The notes: generated by a model from the letters alone, not told the origin. A stretch of 64,000 nt of DNA from Molossus alvarezi (GCA_037176705.1 CM073891.1:95787827-95851826), one strand, 5' to 3'; numbered from the stretch's first letter, positions 18,665-29,650 are shown. A program made the numbers and translations.

Positions 18665-19270
18665 CACTGCTGGTTTGGCTCAGCAGTTAGAGTGTCAACC
18701 CATTGGACAGAAGGGTCTTGGGTTTGACTCCCAGTCAAGGGCACATACCTGGGTTGCAAGTTCGATCCCTGGCCCCAGTCGGGGTCATGCGGGAGGCAAC
18801 CAGTACATGTGTCTCTCTTCCATCAGTGTTCTCTCTCTCTCTCTCACACTCCCTTCCACTGATTCTAAAAATCAATAGAAAAACATCCTCGGGTGACCCG
18901 TCCCGCAGGTCGAGCAACGAGGACTCTAGAGGGGGAGTGAGGATGAGGATGAGGATGAGGAGGGACAAGAGACACGAGAAATGGAGACAAGACAGGCCTC
19001 TGATCAAGTCTCGTTTATTCAGGGGGAGTTCACATAATATATAGGGGGAAAAACAGGTGAAACAGTTAATGAGTATCCCACCTGAAGCAAATTCCAGTAA
19101 ATACCCCAGGTAGAACAAATGATAAGCAAAGAATGGAGTAAGCAATTATCTAGAGGAATGCAGACACTGTATTCAGAGAGACCCTGCCCTGGGGCCAGAG
19201 ACAGCAGAGCAGACTGCAACAGAATGGATGCCTTGCAAAAGTCTCCCACACTCGGGTGAGGATTAACAAC
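18665..19270 (+). mobile_element. VES SINE type a interrupted near its 3' end by a solo LTR
   Basis: Head and body at 18665-18893; the tail (CTCGGGTGAGGATTAA) resumes at 19251 after the LTR. The LTR's 6-bp target was CTCGGG in the SINE's own tail. Confidence 0.88.
18894..19250 (-). mobile_element. Solo LTR A (class II-like)
   Basis: 357 bp with TG...CA ends. The minus strand shows a TATATATTATG box and the poly(A) signal GAATAAACGAG. The 6-bp duplication CTCGGG at 18888-18893 and 19251-19256 proves a separate integration reduced to one LTR. A 6-bp duplication is typical of betaretrovirus-like elements. It contains three GATGAG units and a single copy of the segment that is amplified in LTR B. 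Confidence 0.9.
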
Positions 19271-20205
19271 AATTAAAGTTTTCTTCATATATCTGGTGAC
19301 TGTCTGTCTGCTCGTACTTGAATATGACATTAATGATTCTCTGGAAACTCTGTGAACATGGGTATGGTCTTCAGCAAGGGTAATGTGGCTGGCTTATTTC
19401 CTTATGAAACTCTCATGGTAGTATCTTCACGTTGTCTCCCTTGGGCTGACCAGATACCAGAGACATTCTTTCAATCTCCTGCAGGAAAGATACATGAGGG
19501 AGAAGAACCATGGTCTAAATATTTCATAAACTAAATAGTTCATAAACTTGTGCTTAATTACCCTGTTTCCAATATGGTATCTCCATTTTTAACTATGCTT
19601 GGTGTCCCTCAGTAACAAAGATGGCAGAAACAGCAACTGGGTAGGGATGAAGTTAAAAATGGCTAAGAAGTGTGCCCTGATGTTTGACTGCAGCCAGTGA
19701 ACAGTGTCTGAATAAATAAAGGATGACTATCAGTTTCTTTCCAGTGCTCCAACTCCTTATATTTTGTAACCACATCCCAGGGAAGAATTAATTCATCCCC
19801 TAAGTAATCAATTCTAGTGGCAGTCCAGGTAGGCAGCTGCTGTCTATGAGCTCCCACATAGGCCAGGTGGCCATACCGCAGGTCCCTTGTGCATTAGAGA
19901 GAAGAAAGAAATCAGTTATTGAGCTGCTAATCTCTGCCCCGACAGCTGGAGGATGAAGCTCTGTGCTGGTTCATTGCAACAGGAAGGAAATTCTGAAAGC
20001 CAGAGTGTGAAGAGAAAGCTTAAGGAGTCCTTATGCCTGGTGTAGTTGTGGGTTTTGTAGAAATGGCAGTGCTCAGATGCCTTCCAATATATAGCATCAG
20101 GCACAAATTTGAAGGCCAGGGTATGAGACTCCATTCAGAAAAGGACAACTCACAAAGATTTTCAGGCTAACAGTAGCACAGGGAAGGAGATCAAGGCAGG
20201 TGGGT
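19271..20205 (+). other. Intergenic segment, nothing recognised
   Basis: Unique-looking sequence between the two solo LTRs. Short minus-strand frames at 19663-19857 and 19916-20134 match no family I recognise. Confidence 0.4.
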
Positions 20206-21020
20206 GTCAATATAAGAAACATTCAAACCTGTGAAGAATCTTTGTGAGTTTATTTGAGCCAAACTCTTGATAATTGCTGGGAAGCAAAATCTCAACGGAC
20301 TGAGATAATGCTCCGGAGAAGGGCAGTTTTGCATCTTATTTTATGCATTACAATCAAAAGAGGATAGTAAGTGGGTTACATGAAATCCTTTGGTGATAGA
20401 TTAGGGAGGTGGGAGAAAGCAAAGCGAGGAAACCTCTGGGATTGGATAAAAAGTAAAATGATAGATACATTCTTCTTTTAATAGGTCGGTATAGGTTAGT
20501 TAACAGTCAACAATTAACTCAATAACAATGAGGGGATTTGTGGTTCCTGCCTGTGCTTTGAAGGGTCTGGAAAAAGGAAAATTACTTTGACATTCCAAAG
20601 ATAAATTATTGTAGATGCAAAAAGACAATAGACAGGCTCAGTTAAGGTAAAGATTGACCTTTGTCAGGGAAGATACCAGCCTAGGATATGACTACCCACA
20701 ATAAACTGCTTTTAGTTAGGAAGTTTTAATTTCAGACTATCCTATGTGGTTACTTTAGGTCTCTTAGTTTGTAGGCAGCCATGCAGGCATCCCCTGAGCT
20801 TGTCAGGTTTAGTATGTGGCCCCTTTTCATCCACATGGGATTCTGTAGGACAGATGGAGCTCTCCCTCTCCTTCTTGCCAGGGAAAACATAGCTACTCCA
20901 AAGACAAGCTGTCCTGTGGCCTTCTGGGGGTGTCAGGGCTATCACTCTCTGAGCAACCATTAACTATAAATGAGATCCCTTTTACCTCAGTTTCTCTGAG
21001 AATACAGAAGAAATAACCTA
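20206..21020 (-). repeat. Possible old LTR-like repeat
   Basis: About 0.8 kb with the texture of an ancient mammalian LTR (AGTTTATTTGAGCC, which gives AATAAA on the minus strand; GCAACCATTAACTATAAATGAG). I recognise it only vaguely and cannot give a family. Confidence 0.3.
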
Positions 21021-21188
21021 TCCCATAATCTATTACCCAGTCATCTGCATTTTAATGTATTTTGTTTTTTTCCAAGTTTATTTACATAGTTAAAATCTTA
21101 CAGAATGTGCAATGTTGTCTCCTGTTTTGTAGTTTACTATGTTATCATAAGTTTTTATTTCTCTTTATCACTCAAAAAAGTTCTTGGC

Positions 21189-21425
21189 ACACTGGCTGGT
21201 TGCTCAGTGGTTAGAGCACGGGCCTGCAGACCAATGGGTTGTGGGTTCAATTCCAGGTCAAGGGTACATACCTAGGTTGTAGGTTCCATCCCTGTCCTGG
21301 TTGGGCTAATTCAGGGGGTAACCAATCAATGTGTCTCTGTCACATTGATGCTCCTCTCTCTCTCTCCCCCTCCCTACTTCCCACTCTCTCCTGGAAAAAA
21401 TATCCTTGGATGAAGATTAACAGAA
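21189..21425 (+). mobile_element. VES SINE type a
   Basis: Diverged + copy; flanked by AAAAAAGTTCTTGGC on both sides (about 21174-21188 and 21426-21440). Confidence 0.87.
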
Positions 21426-21695
21426 AAAAAAGTTCTTGGCTAACTTAATATTAAAGGCTATAACTATCCCCCTATTGTTGGACCTTAAAGCTGTTTCAGA
21501 TCCCTTTTTGTTATTAAAAATAAAACTGTCATACATGTCTTTGCGTTTACACCTTCTAAAATAAGTGTCAAATTTAAAATAATACAGAAAAGCACACAGA
21601 AATGTAAAACAGTATCCCAAATCCCATTGCTCAAAATGTCAGTATTCAGAAGGGTGGTGTGGCTGGGGCTTTGCTGGCCTCACAATGTCTGCCAG

Positions 21696-22142
21696 TGACC
21701 CGGCCCGCAGGTCGATCAACGAGGACTCTAGAGGGGGAGTGAGGATGAGGTGGGACAAGAGACACGAGAAATGGAGACAAGACAGGATTCTGATCAAGTC
21801 TCGTTTATTCAGGGGGAGTTCACATTATATATAGGGGTAAAACACGTGAAACAGCCAATGAGCATCCCACCTGAAGCCAACCCCAGCAAACACCCCAGGT
21901 GGAACAAATGATAAGCAAAGAACGGAGCAAACAATTATCTAGAGGAATGCAGGCCCGGCACGCGGAGAGGCCCGGCACGCGGAGAGGCCCGGCACGCGGA
22001 GAGGCCCGGCACGCGGAGAGGCCCGGCACGCGGAGAGGCCCGGCACGCGGAGAGGCCCGGCACGCGGAGAGGCCCCGCGCTGGGGCCGGAGACAGCAGAG
22101 CAGACTTTAGCAAGATGGATACCATGCAAATAGTCTCCCACA
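21696..22142 (-). mobile_element. Solo LTR B, same family as LTR A, with internal array
   Basis: 447 bp with TG...CA ends. The 6-bp duplication TGCCAG at 21690-21695 and 22143-22148 shows an independent insertion. It keeps the TATA-like and AATAAA signals on the minus strand. It is longer than LTR A mainly because of the 17-bp array at 21951-22080. Confidence 0.9.
21951..22080 (-). repeat. 17-bp tandem array inside LTR B
   Basis: Seven consecutive identical units AGGCCCGGCACGCGGAG, starting at 21951, 21968, 21985, 22002, 22019, 22036 and 22053, plus a degenerate eighth. LTR A carries one decayed unit at the same place. Confidence 0.95.
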
Positions 22143-22430
22143 TGCCAGTTTCAATTTTCAGAGTCTGTTGCCTGTAATCTTCCTGCTTGCATGGACCTGT
22201 GCTTATATCTATCCAGCCTCCTGGACAGAAATCAAACTGGATTGGTGGATATATTTGGAAAGTACACCAGACTTGGTGAGTGGAAGAGTCTTTATGTTGC
22301 AGTATGCTGTGATGGCCTTTAACATCCACTTCATATAGTAGGTTGAAAAAATAACTGAATTTAATTGCCATCAGATTTCAATATGAAAAGGGGACTTATC
22401 TGCAGAACATAATTGAAAGAATGGTTAACA

Positions 22431-22641
22431 ATTTTTTTCTTTATTGATTTTAGAGAGAGAGGAAGGGAGAGGCAGAGAGAGATGGAAACATCAATGAGAG
22501 AGAACATTGATTGGCTGCCTCCTGCATGCTCCCCACTGGGGATTTGGCCCACAACCTGGATATGTGCCTTGACCAAGAATCAAAGCAGCAACCTCTTGAT
22601 GCATGGGTCGATGCTCCACCACTGAGCCACACTGGCTGGGC
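22431..22641 (-). mobile_element. VES-related SINE type b
   Basis: Reverse copy: TTTATTGATTTTAGAGAGAG... ending CACACTGGCTGGGC. The flanks GGTTAACA and GGTTAACC form the duplication. Confidence 0.88.
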
Positions 22642-23639
22642 GGTTAACCATTTTATCTGTGAACATTGAATTTGATAAATTTCCAGTTTCTGTTCTTTAT
22701 TTTTGTTATAGAACCAATGTTCTATAGTAATAATTAGGACCTGACCATTTAATATTCAAATAGTTTGTAATAATCAATCTCAGTACTATCACTACAATAT
22801 TACATTCTGCAGATATCATTCTGTTTGTCAGATACCAGTTTTTAGGTATCTCTAAGGCACATAGTAGAAAACAAAACTGGTAAATTATTCAAGTTCCTTT
22901 CACTGTGATTTGAAAATGATGTATCTTTATAGAATGAAGCCTTTAAAAAATCAGTAATCAAAGGTTTAATGATAAACTGCAATAATTTCAGCTACTTTTA
23001 AAAAAAAATTTAAAAAATGGACCGATTATATATTTGACGAATTACAATGATAATTTCTGATTGCGACAAAAAAAGTGTTCTTGTGAGAACCACTATGAAG
23101 TTATAATGTAAATACATATTTTTAAATGTGAAAAGGCAATTTCCTTTATATAAAACTCATTTATCCATCACGTAATGTCAAATGCACCTATATTTAAAAA
23201 ATGCATGATTCTTTTGAGGAAAAAGAGCCAGATCAAATACATCACTAAGGGAAAGCATGTATACAAAACTACGAAGTCTACTGAGGACAAAGACCACCAT
23301 TTTACATATTTTTAATTCCCCAGTGCCTGATGGGTTCTCAGACTATAGTTTCTCAGTTGATGAGTAGCAAATTGATTTATTGGTTAAATGAGCAACTGTG
23401 GAGTTATATATGTCAGTTATACTGAGAACGGTATAAAATAAATGGGTAATTCACCAGAAACTGGCTTCTAAATTGTAATTTTAATGACCTTGAAACAACA
23501 TGATTTAATACCAAATGTTTAAACACTCATTATCATTGCTAACCTGTGAAATCAATATTATTTATATCTGATTAGCTATACAAAACTCATTGATTTTTCT
23601 TTTGAAAAAGGCAGTAGAAATCCCAAAGAATAAGGGAGA
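22642..23639 (+). other. AT-rich intergenic DNA
   Basis: No gene, SINE or LTR recognised; AT-rich with short A/T tracts. Confidence 0.5.
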
Positions 23640-24112
23640 GACTACTAATTAAAGGTCATGTTTACAAATCTAGCACCATAATTCCAGTCTTAGGACCTCC
23701 CAAGCAGCTGGAAGGAGGAAGGGAAGAGGTGAGGATGTTGGAAAAGTAAGGACGGACAGTTCATAACTTGTGGCCCCATTTGTGCTGGAAGAAACGCAGG
23801 GTCTAGCAAAGGCTGATACTGGAGATAAGACAGAAGCTTTGGTTCAGATGTAGAGGAGGCCCTGGAGAAGAGTAAAGCCAGGATTTCCTGGAGGCAGCGC
23901 TGGAGTTGGCCTCATGAACTAAGGGGTTTCTTCTTGGCATTCAAATCCTATATAATTTCTTCAAGTTTTTTAGCCAGGTTTGGTATGTCATAATTCTGAG
24001 CCAGATACATTCCAACCAGGTTGCCAAAAGTAAATCCAAGCAGGAACTGGAGCCTGATGTCAGCGAACCGGGAGTGAATGATGGTAGCAGCTCGGTGGGC
24101 TGTTCAGCTACT
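23640..24112 (-). pseudogene. STMP1: Processed pseudogene of STMP1 (short transmembrane protein 1)
   Basis: The minus strand at 23912-24055 carries an uninterrupted copy of all 47 codons plus stop of the mitochondrial microprotein STMP1: [20 protein letters not shown], then [13 protein letters not shown] and NAKKKP. There are no introns, so it is a retrocopy. Two lesions disable it: the start codon is AGG (24053-24055) and a TAG follows LEEII. The 5' UTR-like part reaches about 24112, next to a (CA)n tract. The 3' UTR end is uncertain. Confidence 0.82.
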
Positions 24113-24132
24113 TAATTAAAAATAAAAATTTG

Positions 24133-24135
<3 letters not shown>

Positions 24136-24170
<35 letters not shown>

Positions 24171-24173
24171 ACA
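24136..24173 (+). repeat. (CA)n microsatellite
   Basis: Alternating CA run upstream of AHCYL2. Confidence 0.9.
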
Positions 24174-24765
24174 AAATCAGTAATCACATGTGGTTAACAT
24201 TTCTCTATGCTGATAGATTTATCTTAATTTCAGATGATTTCCCTAGCATAATTAATAGGTCAAAAGATTTGGCCTCTTAAACAAGAAACTCCACTGCCTT
24301 TTATTTCAACCTAATGATACCTAACTTCTTTTGGGGCTGATCTTAAAATTCCAGACCCAGACATTTCCACAGCAAGAATTTTATTTCTTCTAAAAACAAT
24401 GTCATTGAAGTTTGGAAAGGTGTTAGAATACCGATTGCAAAGAATCAGTAAATTCAAGCAACTTCAAGCCTGAGGAAGGCACTCTTCTCACGTGTGGCCG
24501 CCACTTTTCCTTTAAATGCCTGCTCACGTGATCGCAAACGTGCGTGCGCACACAGGAAATTCACACTGTCAGGGTAATTCCTCCCCCACCTTCCCAGTCT
24601 AGGATTTCTGGCATTTTCTCCACGGAAATCGTTAACTCCTCTGGAGACTTTCTCTTTCTTATCCCCTTCGTTGTCTCACCTCTTCCCACTCCTTTCTATT
24701 AGTCGCGGGCCCTTGTGCTCCATCTGTCCTACTGTATCCAACTTGCCGGAGGTAGGACGACGAAA

Positions 24766-24779
24766 ACTACAACTCCCAG
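24766..24779 (+). promoter_or_regulatory. ZNF143/Staf-type site
   Basis: ACTACAACTCCCAG, one mismatch from the core ACTACAATTCCCAG found in many CpG-island promoters. Role inferred. Confidence 0.6.
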
Positions 24780-24969
24780 GGGGCCTCGCGGGCACTGCCC
24801 TCGGCGGCGCGCAGTGTAGGTCGGGGACTGAGGTCCCAAGGTCTTTTCACCGCTCGCAGACCGGAGCAAGCGCACTACAGGTTCCGTGGCGCCTCGCGCG
24901 CGAGCCGGGCAAGACCAGGGCGGGAGGGGAGGGGCGGGAGTGGTAGCCTGGGGCTGGCTGGCGGGTGCG

Positions 24970-24996
24970 CGGGGGCGGGGGCGGGGGCGGGGGCAG
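24970..24996 (+). promoter_or_regulatory. G-quadruplex-capable GC-box run
   Basis: Four GGGGGC-type blocks in a row within a C-spaced G run. Several overlapping Sp1 boxes and a strong G4 pattern, just upstream of the first ATGs. Confidence 0.65.
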
Positions 24997-25115
24997 CGGA
25001 GGCGATGGAGGGGAGGAGTGGAGGGATGGGGGAGGGAAGGGGAAGGGAGGCGGGAGGCGGGGCCGAGCCGGAGCTGGAGCTGGAGTCTGAGCCGGCGGTT
25101 GCAGTGGAAGCGGTG

Positions 25116-25484
25116 ATGTCGGTGCAGGTCGTGTCAGTAGCGGCTGCCGCGAAAGTGCCTGAGGTGGACCTGAAGGACCTGAGCCCTTCCGAGGCGGAGC
25201 CGCAACTGGGACTGAGCACGGCGGCCGTGAGCACCATGGCCCCCCCGGCGGGCGGCGGGGACCCCGAGGCTCCAGCTCCAGCTCCAGCCGCGGAGCGGCC
25301 CCCAGCCCCTGGCCCCGGCTCCGGGCCCACAGCTGCCCTCAGCCCTGCCGCTGGGAAAGTGCCTCAGGCGTCGGCCATGAAGCGGAGTGACCCTCATCAC
25401 CAGCATCAGCGGCACCGCGACGGCGGCGAGGCCCTGCTCAGCCCCGACGGCACCGTTACCGAGGCGCCGCGCACAGTCAAGAAG
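25116..25484 (+). CDS. AHCYL2: AHCYL2 exon 1 (long-isoform N-terminus)
   Basis: AHCYL2 (long-IRBIT) is a cytosolic AHCY-like protein that regulates ion transporters and IP3 receptor partners through its N-terminal extension; the AHCY-like domain itself lies in exons beyond this window. The 123 codons here run from MSVQVVSVAAAAKVPEVDL through a Pro/Ala-rich segment (PAPAPAAERPPAPG) and the conserved KRSDPHHQHQRHRDGGEALL to EAPRTVKK. The donor GTATTG at 25485 leaves phase 0. The start was chosen because MSVQV is the known mammalian start. An in-frame ATG at 25005 could add 37 residues. The gene continues through intron 1 to at least 64000. Confidence 0.96.
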
Positions 25485-27984
25485 GTATTGGGGCCGGGCT
25501 GCCTCTGGTGGAGAGAGAGGGAGGGAGGGAGGGGGACCCGCACGCTGATCCTCTCGGCACCGAAGCACCCTCCCTTCTGATCACGGAAGCAGAGGGACCC
25601 CTTTTCCCCTTAAACCTACTGTCTCAGAGATGCCCCCATCCGTCTCCCGGTGCTGGGAAGCGAGGACTCCAGCCAGCACGGCCGCACTTCGCTGTGAATA
25701 ACATGGAGGTAGCGCTTTCCACTACTACTTGGAATGGGCAGGGAGAAGAGAGGCACCTAATACTGCCCCTCCCTGCACCCCAACATACTCCCGTGTTATT
25801 TTTCAGACTCTCGGGGGAGACGACCCCGGTGGTCCCGAAAAACCTTACCACTTATGAGAGTTCACCCAGCAATAAGGGTGGAAAGATCTTTTCTGATTGT
25901 AGTTAGGAGTAAGCAATAGTTACCTCGCATTGAAATCCTCAGTTGTCTGGTTTCTGTGCAGATGATTATTTTATGCCTTTCTGTGGTCAACAGCTTCCAT
26001 AGAGTTGTGCTGATGCTGTGCCCTTCACTCCAGATACTGCAATGTTGCATCTCCTCTGAATGTAGAAGGGTAATGGAGAGATTGTCTTCACTCTTTTCAG
26101 AGGTTTGTCCTCTCTGCTCAGTAGTTGGCCACCAGGATTATTAGATTGTGTTTAGAGAGATTGCTTGTTTTATTGGTTCGTTTTATTATGATCTGAAAGT
26201 GTTAGGAAGAAATGCTTCCACTTTTGGGAAAGGCTGTCATTGTAAGGCTTTTTGTCTCAGCTGTGAGCTTCTTTCAGACACAGTTTTGAAGAGGCATAGT
26301 CTTGAGCACCAGCGAGTAAGTGTCCCTAGAGGTAGTATACTTACATATTACCCTTACAATGGCTATGCATAGTGTGTCTCTCCTCTCATAGCACAGAGAA
26401 AAAGGGCAAATATTGGAAAAGACGTGAATCATATAAAAAAAAATGATTATGGCTCTAATTTCTGACATACATACAATATAAGCACAGTGATTTATGTTTT
26501 TTGTTTTTTATTAGAAGTGATTTTTAATTTTTATCAGAACAGCAGTAAGGTGATGTGAAGTCTGCGTATGTTTCACTGTAAGACTCAGCTGAATTGGAAC
26601 CTTGGATCCAGCCTAACTTTTGTTGTGATAACCTAATGATTAAGGTATAAAGCAGATAACCCTTTCATTCTAACTACCCAAACATAGGTGATTAACAAAT
26701 GATATCCGAGGAAGACTGAAGGAATTTGTTTAATAATGCCTTAGGACTGTGTCCTTGTCGTTTGCAGTATGAAACTCCTCTGGGAGGAATTATAGGAGGA
26801 AAGGAAGGCAGCATGAGCTGCCTCTAGTACCTAGATGTGAGTCTGGAAATCTAGAACATGTTTCTGACTAGTTCAGTTGCTTTATAACTTCAGCCAAATT
26901 TTTCTTGCGTTAAGGACCTTTTTGTGTAAAATCTGTAATGTGATTAGATCTCTTGAGAGTAAGAGTGTTCAGCAAATTGTTTTTGAGACAGAACATTTAC
27001 TGTCAGACAGACCTGGTTTGAATCCTGGTACCCCCACTTTTCTCCCTTCTGCTTTATATAGTGTAGGAGAGACTGGGGGCACCTTTGAAATAGCTACCTT
27101 TGGCTATGTAATTGGTGACTGTTGCTTTAATTTCGTAACTGCCATATAGAAGTTTATTTGTCTTAAGTCACATTTCCATTGATGGTTTCCCGTACTTCAT
27201 TCATGTATCTGTCATCATTTTTCTTAGTTCTTTTACTCTTTTCAGCCGCACAACGGAAATAAACTTTTTACAAGAGCCAGAATTCTCAAGTGCAGTAGTT
27301 AATAAGAATGAACATATGGTGTGCAGGATACTCAGTCACATCTTATCTTTGGCACAAGTTGCATCGTATAATTTGTGATGCTCTGAGGACCAGATCTTGT
27401 TATTGTGGCTCTGATATATTTGTACATAATGTTTTTCTTCTTAAGCTCAGATCAAGTGAATCCAGCAAACCCAAAATCACTATATGGTGAAATGGGAAGA
27501 GAAGTTCCACAGTGAATGGAGTGGTAAAGTTGAGAGGATTTCTTTCCTGTGTTCTTAATAATGGGGTCATAGGAATGTCACAGTACAGCAGGGAAAACAA
27601 GGCAGAAGAGGATTTATTTCAGAAAAGTTAAAACTTTCTGACAGTAAGGCTGTGAGCCAAGAACTGTAACTCAGTTGTGGTTACATCAGTATTTGTAATG
27701 ACCATGTTCAAGCAGATGATTATTATTTTTTTTGGCAAAGGTATGCACCTTGCACTGGCTTTGTTGCTTGTCAGCAGAGAATGAGTTGAGCCATGTTAGA
27801 GCTTTCTTGCCTGAACTCTTTAAGCTCTTGACTTGGTTAATTATGGATTACTAAAATAGAATCTTTTGGATGTAGGCATGGGAATGTGGGAGCATTGGAT
27901 GTAGGCATGGAAGTGTGACTCCTTTTATTAGTTAGGAAAACACAGCTTTGCATAATGTTCAGTAACGCAAATTGACATATTGAC
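25485..27984 (+). other. AHCYL2 intron 1, first part
   Basis: CpG-rich only to about 25700, then ordinary AT-leaning intron. No recognised repeat or exon. Confidence 0.6.
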
Positions 27985-28225
27985 CCTAATAATAGTTACC
28001 ATTTATTGGCCTTTTATATGCCAAGAATTGTTGTAGGTGTTTTTCTAATCCTGACAACATATTGAGATATAGGTGGCATTATCTCCACTTTACAAATGAT
28101 GAAATGAAGCCCAGAGAGGTAAAGTGCCTTGCCCAAGGTTATACAGTTAGTTAGAAAGTAGCAGAGGTAGGACTTAAACCTATGTCTATTTCCAAAGCCC
28201 ATATCCTTTTCATCATGCCCCACTG
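27985..28225 (+). repeat. MIR
   Basis: CATTTATTGGCCTTTTATATG, ACAAATGATGAAATGAAGCC, AGTGCCTTGCCCAAGG and the CCC-rich end match MIR order on the + strand. Confidence 0.75.
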
Positions 28226-28243
28226 ATTCTTTTTTAACTTCTT

Positions 28244-28476
28244 TTTTTTAATCCTCAACTGAGGACATGGTCATTGATTTGAAAGAGGGAGTCAGACAGA
28301 CAGAAACATCGATGTTAGAGAAACATCAACTGATTGCTTCCCATACGTGAACCAACCAGGGACCGAATCTGCAACCCAGGTATGTGCCCTGATCGGGTAG
28401 ACCAGCAGGGATCTAATCCAAAAGTTTTTGGTGCATGCGATGATGCTCCAACCAGCTGAGCCACATTGGCTGGGGC
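28244..28476 (-). mobile_element. VES SINE type a, diverged
   Basis: Reverse copy inserted in the MIR edge: TTTAATCCTCAACTGAGGACAT to CACATTGGCTGGGGC. Flanking duplication TTTAACTTCTT. Confidence 0.83.
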
Positions 28477-28839
28477 CTTTAACTTCTTGAATGCTTGGTT
28501 CTGATCTTCTCTCAGAAGTCTGAGAATATTGTTGAATTATAACGTATGTGTGTCTGGTTTAAGGCTTAGTTCATCCCAAAACCAAGTAAGGGTCTTAGGG
28601 CTTTAGGAAGAGGCTGGTGAAAAAATTGTACAAATGTAGAACTGCAAAGAATTGTGAAATTAGGAGAGAGGAAGAAGAACATCTCATATAGAAAAAAACA
28701 TTTTAAGATTAATGATGCATTTTCACATTAGTAATTTATTAATAATCTAAGAAATATTGTTATTTTTAAAATTATAAATAAATATGGAGTACCTAAGGGA
28801 ATATGCTTCCTCTTTCTGTCCAGCTAACAATTTTTCCTT

Positions 28840-29339
28840 GTTTTTTTTAATCCTCACCGAGGACATTTTTTTTTTTATCCTCACCCGAGGACATTTTTCC
28901 ATATTTTGTTCAGATAGAGTGGGAGAGAAAGAGAGGGAGAGAGAGAGAGAGAGAAACATCTATGTGAAAGGGACACATTGAGTGGCTGCCTGCTGCACGA
29001 CTCAACCAGGGCCGGGGTCAAACTGCAACTGAGGTACGTGCCCTTAGTGGGAACCGAACCTGGGTCTCTCTGGACCACAGGCTGACGCTCTAACCGCTGA
29101 GCCAAACCGGCCAGGGCCTGGGGACATTTTTTGCATTTATCTTCAGATAGAGCGGGAGGGAGAGGGGGGGAAGAGAGAGAGAGAAACATTGATGTGAGAG
29201 ACATACATCAACAGGTTCCCACCCATCTGGGGCAGGGACAAACTGCAACCAAGGCACATGCCCTTAGTGGGAACTGAACCAGGGACTCTCTCTTGTCTGC
29301 AGGCCGACACTCTAACCACTGAGCCAAACCAGCTAGGGC
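28840..29339 (-). mobile_element. VES SINE type a interrupted by a younger copy
   Basis: Outer reverse SINE in two parts, 28840-28870 and 29118-29339, ending GCCAAACCAGCTAGGGC. Confidence 0.85.
28871..29117 (-). mobile_element. VES SINE type a nested in VES SINE
   Basis: Inner reverse copy, complete from poly(T) to CCGGCCAGGGC. Its duplication GACATTTTT lies in the outer SINE tail. Confidence 0.9.
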
Positions 29340-29424
29340 TTTCCCTTTTCTTTAAGTCCTACCTTCTTCATGAATCAATTTCTAATTGAACCTTTAGCCA
29401 GTTAGAAGGGGATGCATACTGTTA

Positions 29425-29650
29425 GATATTCTCGCTGTGTACCAGGCATTGTATTAGAGCTTTACACATACTTTTTCGTTTAATCCTTTTAAGAGCTCTC
29501 AGAGAGAGGTAGGGTTATCCTTGTTTTATTGAGGGTTGGAGAGATTAAAGAATTTGTTCCAGGGTTGCACATTTAGTAATGTGATGGAGCTGACAGAACT
29601 CTAATCTGTTTGACTTCTAAACCCAAACTCAGTTGCTTTTCAATTGAAAT
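29425..29650 (+). repeat. MIR
   Basis: GTGTACCAGGCATTGTATTAG, TTTACACATACTTTT..., TTTTATTGAGGGTTGG and the CTTCTAAACCCAAACTC end. Confidence 0.65.

Larger units (their letters stand above)
24480..25580 (+). promoter_or_regulatory. AHCYL2: AHCYL2 CpG-island promoter region
   Basis: GC and CpG density rises sharply from about 24480 and peaks at 24780-25480. Contains a CACGTG E-box (in GCTCACGTGATC, about 24525-24530), a ZNF143-like site (24766-24779) and GC-box clusters (24905-25000). No TATA box is evident. The start site is inferred between about 24750 and 25000. Confidence 0.75.

Noticed and set aside
21951..22080. CRISPR-like repeat array
   Set aside because: Head-to-tail 17-bp units without spacers inside a vertebrate LTR: a minisatellite.
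18894..22142. One 3.2-kb provirus bounded by LTR A and LTR B
   Set aside because: Each LTR has its own different 6-bp target duplication (CTCGGG and TGCCAG), and the region between holds no retroviral motifs and an ordinary SINE. They are two independent solo LTRs.
21820..22371. 183-codon minus-strand open frame with repeated GPLRVPGLSACRASPRA
   Set aside because: It is the 17-bp LTR array read through all three frames; the repeat length is not a multiple of three and no family is matched.
23912..24055. Functional STMP1 gene copy
   Set aside because: Start codon is AGG, an internal TAG is present and there are no introns: a processed pseudogene.
25134..25568. Antisense 144-codon frame over AHCYL2 exon 1
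   Set aside because: GC-rich shadow of the known coding exon; no independent support.
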